From positions 88,841,716 to 88,905,715 of the forward strand of contig OW799236.1 of the NCBI GenBank assembly GCA_941918925.1: a stretch of 64,000 bases of DNA, in the 5' to 3' direction. The notes under the pieces were generated by a model. It was given only the letters and a program-made list of their open reading frames with translations. It had not been told where the DNA came from and ran no database searches. The position numbers and the translations under genes were made by a program. Origin of the DNA: Phyto melanocephala. Its lineage: Eukaryota > Arthropoda > Insecta > Diptera > Rhinophoridae. Position 1 is the stretch's first letter. Each line of letters begins with the position of its first letter. Positions 56,604 to 64,000 of this stretch are shown here, piece after piece.

Positions 56604-58500
56604 GTATTTGTGCAAATTTGAGTGACATTAATTTGCACTGGTTTTTCGCTGCGCAAGTGATGCAAATTGCGCTTTAATATATATTTTTTTTGTAGTCGTG
56701 CAGAAGTTAAGTCGTGCACGGTCTGCACGACTTGCAAGGGTAGTTTGTATCAAAGAGTGAGTTCCGCTAATATAACAACAACACTAATGTATAAGAAAAC
56801 GCCACAAGAAGAGGAAAAGAATATTAAAATTAACATTGTTCTTATAAAAAATTTTTAGTTTTTATATATATTTAAATGTAATATGGCAAAGGAATCGTTT
56901 TAATTTAGTGGCTTTGGTGAAATTTATTTACATATAGTTTTTGTAAAATTTTCAATTACAGAACAATTTTCAGCATAATTTCCAATTTTAAAATATTTAC
57001 GTCTTCATCACCTAGAGATACAAGCTGGATCATTTGCAATTTGACTCCGTTATTCTGCCGGCTTTATTGCTTATATTAAGACATAAGCAATCGCTTGTGT
57101 GTTCGGGGGATAAGAGATTAAGTGATGAATAAATTTTGAATAAATTTCATTTATTTTTGCGAATTTTGTTCATACATACTAAACAAAATACAAGTCTCAC
57201 ATTCACGATTGAAAATTTTAACTAAATATTATTAAGCAACAAGCGGTTTGCTATGAGCTCAACTATTCTATTGTAGTTAGGAAATGAAGGAGTTAATAGT
57301 TCTAAAGTTTTAGTTGCAGTATGTAAATAATAAACAAAAATCATTAATCATTTTTTGTTTAACCAACAAGTATAATTTATTAAACTAAAATGATAGAAAC
57401 TTAATGTAACCGAAAATTAATGTTTTCAAAACTACGACCATAGTAAATAGTTTAGTTTTTTTTCTTTTTATTTTTGTGTGAAATTCTTTGTGAAGAAACT
57501 TATTTAGCAATTGAGGTAAACATGTTTTAAATTATAAACATAATTTTAAAAAATTTTTCTTTCAAAAGAGTATGACGGTAATTAAAATAATTAAGTTTAC
57601 TTTCTAATAATTTCCTAAGAAACTATGAAGATAAAGATAACTATTATCATTATGTTTTAAACAAACAGCCCATGGTTAAAAATTAAAAATTTTTTTTTTG
57701 TATTGTTACAGCATAGTCATCATTAACATCAAAGTCTTTTTTTGGCATCCTCATCATTTTTTTTTCTTTTTGCTATTGTGATAAAAAAAGTTGAATGACC
57801 TCCACGCTATGAGTGTAGAGCGACACAATAAATAAATAAAAAGTGTGAAGAAATAAAGAAACAATTGTTAAATTACATATTTTTACACTTTAAATAAATT
57901 TATCTTGTTCACCTACATCTGCATGTTACTTATACTTTTATCGCTTCCACAAACAAATTATTACTTTAGCCACAAAAAACAAAAATGATTTTGAAAATAT
58001 AAAAGATTTATTGTCTTTTGCTATTTATGAATGTATGTATGTATGTGTTTTTTCAAAAAAAAATTGTTTTATCCCTATTCATTTTGTTTTTACTGTTTTG
58101 TATAGTTTACTTCAATGCATATTCATTAATCTATCTTGGTTTACTTTAAAAAGTGTAATGATTTTTAATTTCTTTTGCTAGAAACATGCATAATAGACAA
58201 ATACAGGGTGGGACAAAAGAAACAATGGGGTTTAAATATTTAACAAGTTTTTCGTTTATATATTTTTAAGATTTAAAATATAAAAATTTAAACTTTTTCA
58301 CTGTTAGTATGGAAAATAATGTTTTGGAGCATTTTCTATAACATTGTCATGTTACAAGACTTTAAAATTTTTTTTTCCTTCCATTACCCTGATAACCTGT
58401 CATCTTTGTGATTGGGACACAGCTAGAACTCTCTCAATGGGCGTTGGCAAGCCTTAGAAATGAAGGTGTCTTATCATACCCAGATATGTTTATAACAGCG
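56604..58500. other. Intron segment without recognised gene
   Basis: 56640-56790 resembles 13720-13880 (GTGCACGGTCTGCACGACTT and GAGTGAGTTCCGC against similar text). ACAGGGTGGGACAAAAGAAA at 58204 looks like a Tc1/mariner terminus but no partner was found. The rest is AT-rich. Confidence 0.45.
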
Positions 58501-58529
58501 TCTATAATTAAACGTTAAACTTACAGTAG

Positions 58530-58860
58530 CATCGAATCCCAGCTGAGCAAAAAAAAAATTTTTTTTAATTCTTTTTTTATGTTTTTTTTTTATTATTTAA
58601 TTTTTATTATATATATTATTTATATTTTTTTAATATTTTTTTTAAACTTTTTTTATTTTATATTTATATTTTTATTATTTTTTTTTTATTTTTGTATTTT
58701 TTTTTATTAACATACGTAAATTTATAGTTTTACAATGGGATGTTTTTATATATGTATGTTTTTTATATGTATGTACGTATTTCATATGAGATGAATGGTG
58801 ATACAAACAATTGTTATTGTATGACTACACGTTGTGAAGGGCATAAAAAATTTTGCAAAA
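58530..58860 (-). repeat. DR-1 copy, minus orientation, with T-rich tract
   Basis: CATCGAATCCCAGCTGAGC at 58532 is the reverse of the DR-1 body start, followed by a T-rich tract and then ATTTCATATGAGATGAATGG and GACTACACGTTGTGAAGGG, the reverse of 25690-25750. Confidence 0.7.
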
Positions 58861-59104
58861 TATATAGTTTCTAGTGTATGGACTCCGGACGGAAAAGAGA
58901 TATTGATTGCTCCAGACTGAAACGGTTTTCTCCAAAACGGCCGTAGTAAAATGTTAAAAAAAATATTTCCCTATTTAACAATAAATCGTCACTGATGTCC
59001 TTTTGAACATCACATCTGATCATATAGTGAAATGTTCACAACTATTGTCTACTGTACAGCACCGGCTGTCAGGTATTGTGACTGATGTGCTGTTGCTGGT
59101 GGGT

Positions 59105-59250
59105 GTAGTACGCTAATGGAGGCTATATTTATCGGTGACTGATAATGACGATAGCTGATAATGGTTGCTGACGATGACGATAACTGATGATGGCAGCTGA
59201 CGATGATAACTGATGTTGATGTAGCTGATGATGTGTATATTAATGATGAT
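59105..59250. repeat. GCTGATGATG-type microsatellite-like repeat
   Basis: Degenerate repeats of GATAACTGATG and GCTGA(C/T)GATG, with period about 20-30 bp, run up to the left edge of the adjacent MITE. Confidence 0.6.
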
Positions 59251-59256
59251 AACTAA

Positions 59257-59569
59257 AGGCCATGACTGACTATCAGATTTAGTCGTTCGATATGTCAAAA
59301 ATTGTATGTGTGTTCAGAAAGTGTGATAGTGTGAACACAAAGTGCACATGTGTGACAGATTTTTTGACAAGTGTGTCCGATTTGATAATCTTTTGGAAAT
59401 TTTCATAAAATAGTAGTTTCTGTGCGATCAGAGTTGCTTTTTGTAAGCAAGTATGACAGTGTGGCATCCAATCACACATTTTGTTGCGATTTTTTCATGT
59501 AGGACAGAAAACTATCAGATTTTTATTTGACATAATCGCACGACTTTGTACGATAGTCAGTCATGGCCT
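59257..59569. mobile_element. Harbinger-type MITE, 313 bp, TAA target duplication
   Basis: Perfect 18-bp terminal repeats AGGCCATGACTGACTATC (59257) and reverse complement ending 59569, flanked by TAA at 59254-59256 and 59570-59572. A 3-bp TAA duplication is typical of PIF/Harbinger. Non-coding interior. Confidence 0.85.
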
Positions 59570-59572
59570 TAA

Positions 59573-60533
59573 GGCGTTACTGCGCATTTATTACACTGTT
59601 ATTTCTACTGTTAAGCAGCGATCTCTAGTAGTGGATAACATGATGGAGTATATGGACTGTATTTCCAGTAATGTAGCCTTTATAGTATTACTGTTATTGT
59701 AAATTTATATGTTGGTGTTGAATGTGGCTATTAGTGCTATTTTTTATTTTGGTCATAAGCAGAGATTCATGGACATGATATGCTAGTAGTCATGTAGTAA
59801 CATGTCCAGTAATTGTGTTTGGCCAAAAGTACAAAACATTACATAGCCTAGCATAGTGGTCTATTCATGCTGATAAGATGATTAATGGCTGTACAGGTTG
59901 GAAATATTGTTTCTTTTGGGTGACGAATTAGTTATGGGCTATTACTGCATTTGACTTATAGCTAATACAACTGGATTTCATTTAGAGTTGATCGAAAGCC
60001 GACTTTCGTTGCTTTGTAGAATATGAAATTATTCATGACGTTGCTAAAGCATCGTTCCGTTGTTGCGGTATATTTGTCTACATTTTTTAACATGATTTCT
60101 GCAATGTAAAGATTTTCGAATAACATTTTTTGTTCACGTGGATTTTAATTTCGTATTGTGAATTTCATAGGAATGAAATGACATAACTGGTAAATGACAT
60201 TTTTTTTAAATTTTCAAAATAGTTCTCATGAGAGCTTTTAAAAATAGTGGGGATTTTTTTTAAAACAGGCAAGATCACAAATAATTTTTCGTAGCTTTAC
60301 AATTCGGAAATTTTTACAAGATTTTTATTCATTATACCAGTTGTTCACAATTTTAAAAATTTCCATGTGGAATTTTATTCGTGATAACCGTGATTGATAT
60401 TTGTTTTTTTTTAACAAAAAAAAAACTGTACAACCTCGAAAAGTTTGGCAGATGTTTAAAGTCTATTATTTGAATAAAATTTTTACTTTTTTTTTCTTTT
60501 TAAAAAGTTATAATCTTCTTTCCTTTTTTTCAG
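59573..60533. other. End of TEP-II intron 1
   Basis: No recognised element. The intron closes with a strong pyrimidine tract and CAG at 60531-60533. Confidence 0.55.
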
Positions 60534-60711
60534 TTTATATTCAATTATAGCGCCAAATACTTTAAGGCCTAATTCACAGTATCATGTAGCCGTTAGCATA
60601 CACAAATCGCCAGAGCCTGCCAAAGTAAAAGTCGGTATAATTGGCAGTGATTATAGTGATTTCAAAACTGTCGAAGTCAGGCCATTTTCAACTGAAATGA
60701 TACACTTTAAG
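60534..60711 (+). CDS. TEP-II exon 2: MG1
   Basis: The acceptor is CCTTTTTTTCAG ending at 60533 and the donor is AAG|GTAAGA at 60712. One base completes the Gly begun in exon 1; then 59 codons, phase 0 out. LYSIIAPNTLRPNSQYHVAV is the classic mature N-terminus of fly TEPs and the first strand of macroglobulin domain 1; HKSPEPAKVKVGIIGSDYSD continues it. It lacks its own start codon, which supports joining to the signal-peptide exon at 39346. Confidence 0.88.
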
Positions 60712-60736
60712 GTAAGACTTATAAATAAAATAAATA

Positions 60737-61464
60737 CGGTAGACTCGCGGTAACAAAAACACTGCCTTACGTGAACACCGGATAAGATGAAAATAATTTT
60801 TTTTACACTGACTACTCTGTAGCGTGAACACAGTGAGAAAGCCTTATAACGTGAATAAATTTGTCGGTTATGCAAATCGTTTTGTTAAAAGGGGTTGCCC
60901 CGTAAATTATTGCACAGTTTGAGTTTAGAGCGCGCTGCTAATTTAGCATGATCTAATCTAAAGTTTTTCGTGAAAAATTTCACAAAAACTACCAAAACTC
61001 TAAAGTTAAACTAATTGTGATTGGAAAGGCAAAAAATCCTCGCTGTTTTAGAAATTTTGAATCTCCTGTGGACTACAATTGCTCCAAATGGATGACAGCT
61101 GCCATTTTTGGAAATTGGTTTAACTATTAATGGACGCTATTGGCTATTTAAATTCAACTTGGCAACGTCTTGAAAAGAAAACAATAGCAAAATGCTGGCT
61201 GCACATTTTTACCTCTTTAGGAGATGAAGAAGACTGTGAAGAGGATATCACGTTAGCTTTTTTGAAAGAAAAAAATTGTTCATCAATTAAAATTTAAAAA
61301 TTAAAAGATAAACAAAAAAAAGGTAACACATTTGTACATAACATTTCGAAATACAAAAAAATATATGAATTTGGGTTAAAGAGTTACACCTTCGTCAACA
61401 TGAACAACTTCGCAAACGTGAACACGCTCGGTTTTTAATAGTTCACGTTACCGCGAGTCTACTG
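60737..61464 (+). mobile_element. Tigger-like (pogo) element in TEP-II intron 2, 728 bp
   Basis: Ends CGGTAGACTCGCGGTAAC and, inverted, CAGTAGACTCGCGGTAACGT, flanked by TA. The + strand encodes, with one break, KVKLIVIGKAKNPRCFRNFE and VDYNCSKWMTAAIFGNWF, then MDAIGYLNSTWQRLEKKTIA and KCWLHIF. These match the central and C-terminal transposase segments of Tigger elements (IGKSKNPRCFK, AWMT--IF--WL, AW----TI-NCF). The 5' coding part is deleted. It differs from the element at 44780. Confidence 0.85.
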
Positions 61465-61513
61465 TATTAACTGTTTTTTGAGTTTAAATTTGTTTTTTTT
61501 TTAATTTTTAAAG

Positions 61514-61992
61514 ATACCTGCTCTGAAAAGAGATCGCTACCATCTGACAGCTGAAGGTCTGACAGGCATACGTTTCACTAATGAGACTCAAATCAATTTT
61601 GATGCTAAACAATTTACGGTAATGGTGCAATCCGACAAGGCCATTTATAAGCCTAAAGATATTGTACACTATCGCGTTTTAATAATGGATGCCAATTTAA
61701 AGCCTGCCTTTAATTATGGTCGTGTCCATATCACTGTTAGAGATGGTGGCAATAATATCATACGCCAGTACAAAGATGTAAGATTGACAAGTGGAGTTTA
61801 TGCCAATGATGTACAATTATGCGATTATCCAAAGTTTGGCGAATGGTCGGTAGAAGTTGAGGTTATGGATGAAACATATAAACGCACATTTGAAGTGGTT
61901 GAGTATATATTGCCGAAATTTGTAGTGGATATAGATACGGATAAGCATGTAATCTATAAGGGTGGCAAAATAAGGGCTCTAGTAAATGCTTA
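61514..61992 (+). CDS. TEP-II exon 3: MG1/MG2
   Basis: The acceptor is TTTTTAAAG ending at 61513 and the donor is TA|GTAAGT at 61993. It encodes 159 residues plus two bases, starting IPALKRDRYHLTAEGLTGIR. MVQSDKAIYKPKDIVHYRVL is the hallmark MG2 entry motif (xQTDKxxYKPGDxVxxR in the superfamily), and VEYILPKFVVDID marks the MG2-MG3 boundary (compare EYVLPKFEV). The true frame starts at 61514, not at the internal ATG. Confidence 0.92.
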
Positions 61993-62054
61993 GTAAGTTT
62001 TAAAGGGCCTTGTAAAAAGAGGTTTTGTTTAATTTTTTAATATATTTGTTACAG

Positions 62055-62385
62055 TTATGATTTCGGTAAACCCATAGTGGGCGAAGCTACTCTCTCCATT
62101 TATCCCACCTTTTTTGGTTCCTTACAACCTTTTGTCAATGATTTAATTACCCGTAAAGTAGTGCCCATAGATGGTAGTGCTTATTTTGAATTTGACATTA
62201 GAAATGAATTAAAACTGAAAGAAGACTATGAACGTGAATATTTATTGGATGCTTTAGTAGAGGAGACATCCACTAGTTCGGTACAAAATTTTTCAACTGT
62301 GATAACTGTACATTTGGATCCATATCGTGTAGAGGCAACAAAATTGCCTAGCAACTATATACCAGGTGTACCATTTGAAGTTTCG
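62055..62385 (+). CDS. TEP-II exon 4: MG3
   Basis: The acceptor is TTGTTACAG ending at 62054 and the donor is TCG|GTAAGT at 62386. The first base completes a Tyr codon; 110 further codons follow. YDFGKPIVGEATLSIYPTFF is the standard MG3 opening (Y-xGKPVxGxA), and the exon ends NYIPGVPFEV, the start of MG4. The intron before it is 62 bp. Confidence 0.92.
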
Positions 62386-62488
62386 GTAAGTGTTGGGAGA
62401 GAGAGCGAGAGAAAAAACTGTAAATTGCTCACCAACAAATTTTTTATCTAAATACAAATTAAATCTCTTTTATTGTGGTAATGATTAG

Positions 62489-62677
62489 GCTAAAGTTTTA
62501 CGTAATGATGGTGCTATGATGAGAGACTTCAAACCGGACTTAACGGCCTATTTAACAAATGTTTATGGCAGCAGTGAAATGTATAATAAAACGGTCTACA
62601 CCTTAGATTCGCGTTCTGAAATTAAAATGAAATTTACTGTACCCATTGGCGACAAAGATGAATATCACTCAGTTATT
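62489..62677 (+). CDS. TEP-II exon 5: MG4
   Basis: The acceptor is ATGATTAG ending at 62488 and the donor is ATT|GTAAGT at 62678; 63 codons, phase 0 on both sides. It begins AKVLRNDGAMMRDFKPDLTA and continues macroglobulin domain 4. Confidence 0.9.
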
Positions 62678-62740
62678 GTAAGTATTTGGTTCGCAAAACT
62701 TATTCAATTTATAATTGTTTTAATCGAATAAAATTCTTAG

Positions 62741-62835
62741 GTGGATTATCAAGGCATTATAACAGATATTGGAAGAGTACCGCGCAAGCATTTGCACAGT
62801 AAAAATTTCATAACAGCCAAAGTTTTAAATGACAA
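62741..62835 (+). CDS. TEP-II exon 6 (last in window): MG4 end
   Basis: The acceptor is AATTCTTAG ending at 62740 and the donor is AA|GTAAGA at 62836. It encodes VDYQGIITDIGRVPRKHLHS and, after 11 more residues, two bases of the next codon. Coding in the window amounts to about 444 residues of TEP-II. The thioester half and any alternative exons of this gene lie beyond the right edge. Confidence 0.82.
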
Positions 62836-64000
62836 GTAAGATAATTGATAATAAGATTTTAACTAGTATGTATGTTAATTATTTGCTCAAGTTGATGGTC
62901 GTTTTAATCTACTGAAGTGCTCAATTAAAGGCTAAACATAACTTAACAAATTAAAGAAAAAATCTAAAATCATAAAATACAAGGCATATTAGGTCTTGAT
63001 TCGTCAACCGTTTTTTTTTCTTCTCTTATTTTAAACTTCAGCTCTAATTCAAAACACAACTAAGTAAGAGTGCTATAGTCGGCCTGGTAATACCCTTTGC
63101 CATAATGACCTCAATGTAGAGTAGCCTAGATTTCAGATGTAATGATTTAGACCTTTTTGCTTTATTTTTTAATTTTTATAAAGTTAAATTTATTCTTCTA
63201 GTCAAGACCTGGAGTTAAGAAGAAAGAAGATCATGGCCTTTCATTTGATATTAATATTTTGGGGGTTAAAGGGGACAAATTCATAAATTCTATATGTGTC
63301 CCATATATTCGTCAATATTAATGGGGTTGAATTGGGTAATATTTGAATTACTTGATTTGACCCATTAATAAATTTAATTTGTAGTGGCGGCCATTATAGT
63401 ATTTAAATTTTTAATTAAAAGTGTATTTTAATTTGCTAGCAAAGTCCTTTCATTTTACACCTATGTTGACCCTCCCGGTTGTATAGAAGCTGAAAAATTC
63501 GATTTTAATTCTTAAACACCGAAGCAGTTGTATTTTGGTGCTTATATCTCAGCAAGTTTACAACCGATATGTTTGCTTTTTTTCAAAAGTAATTTTCAAT
63601 AATACACTGAGAAAAAAGGCGGGTCGAAAAAAAAAGTTGTGTCAGTCAGCCCCTTAAATGAAAAATATGTCAATGAAGTTTCTTAAACAGAAAAAAAATT
63701 TTTGCTACCCTTCAAAATACAGCACTTTTTTTTTATATATAACGCGCCGCCATTTAAAGTCTGATCTCATCATATCGCCATATCGTTGTTCATGGCTTAA
63801 CTATGGCTGGGTGACTTTTGAATCTAACGTCAAATTAAAGATGTTATGCATGATATCTCTGATCCTTTCCCTTTAAAGTAAAATTTTTTGCATTTTTTTT
63901 TAAATCTAAATTTCATATTTTCGGAACCACCGGGACGCTTCTAAACTGTGCAAATTTATTTTGAAAATCATTGCTCTGTTCGAAATACATATCGCACACT
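62836..64000. other. TEP-II intron 6 with DR-2 copy
   Basis: A minus-orientation DR-2 fragment covers about 63060-63610 (AAGTAAGAGTGCTATAGTCG at the left, GTTTACAACCGATATGTTTG near the right). No exon was recognised in 63610-64000. Confidence 0.55.

Larger units (their letters stand above)
39408..60533 (+). other. TEP-II intron 1 (~21 kb), transposon-rich
   Basis: The intron runs from GTTTGT to TTTTTTTCAG. It holds a Tc1 element, an unclassified inverted-repeat element, a Tigger-like element, two non-LTR RNase H pieces, DR copies, a maT/mariner-like remnant, a Helitron-like element with a 142-bp array, a Harbinger-like fragment and a TAA-flanked MITE, each listed separately. No host gene was recognised inside. 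Confidence 0.65.

Overview
The window looks like nuclear DNA from a higher fly (Diptera, Brachycera), most likely a calyptrate such as a blowfly or muscid. This is inference from insect-type gene families, small GT-AG introns next to very large AT-rich ones, and a dense load of insect DNA transposons. No species marker was identified.

Three host genes lie on the + strand. (1) Positions 1-31850 hold the middle and 3' end of a thioester-containing protein gene (TEP, alpha-2-macroglobulin/C3 superfamily; called TEP-I here). Its N-terminal exons lie upstream of the window. (2) 35113-37062 is a complete three-exon UDP-glycosyltransferase gene. (3) 39346-62835 is the 5' half of a second TEP gene (TEP-II): a signal-peptide exon, a first intron of about 21 kb, then five exons encoding N-terminal macroglobulin (MG) domains. 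It continues past the right edge.

The most striking system is in TEP-I. Between 2268 and 24604 there are eight separate exons, A-H, each encoding a different version of the same stretch: a hypervariable bait-like segment ending in a short conserved anchor with an invariant Trp. Each exon enters in the same phase, leaves in the same phase, and has a length of 1 modulo 3. Exactly one of the eight (or an unlikely four or seven) can be spliced in without breaking the frame before the common thioester exon at 29537. D. melanogaster Tep2 is known for five such alternative exons. Here there are eight, with very different chemistry: acidic, basic, Pro-rich, and one with a cysteine. The constant part keeps the GCGEQ thioester motif and a candidate catalytic His, so the product should be a working opsonin-type TEP with a choosable recognition or cleavage segment.

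The rest is repeat-rich. The TEP-I introns carry mariner and hAT remnants, several MITEs (including a near-identical inverted pair in one intron), foldback hairpins, a tRNA-like SINE candidate and dispersed repeats. One intron holds a perfect palindromic kappaB sequence next to a cluster of octamer-like ATGCAAAT motifs. The TEP-I/UGT intergenic region has a hAT element with a perfect 8-bp target duplication. TEP-II intron 1 holds a Tc1 element, a Tigger-like element, RNase H-bearing non-LTR retrotransposon pieces, a Helitron-like element with a 142-bp tandem array of trimeric higher-order structure, and a two-exon Harbinger-like fragment. A second Tigger-like element lies in TEP-II intron 2.

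Coding calls rest on reading frames, splice phase and remembered family motifs. No database search or transcript data were available.
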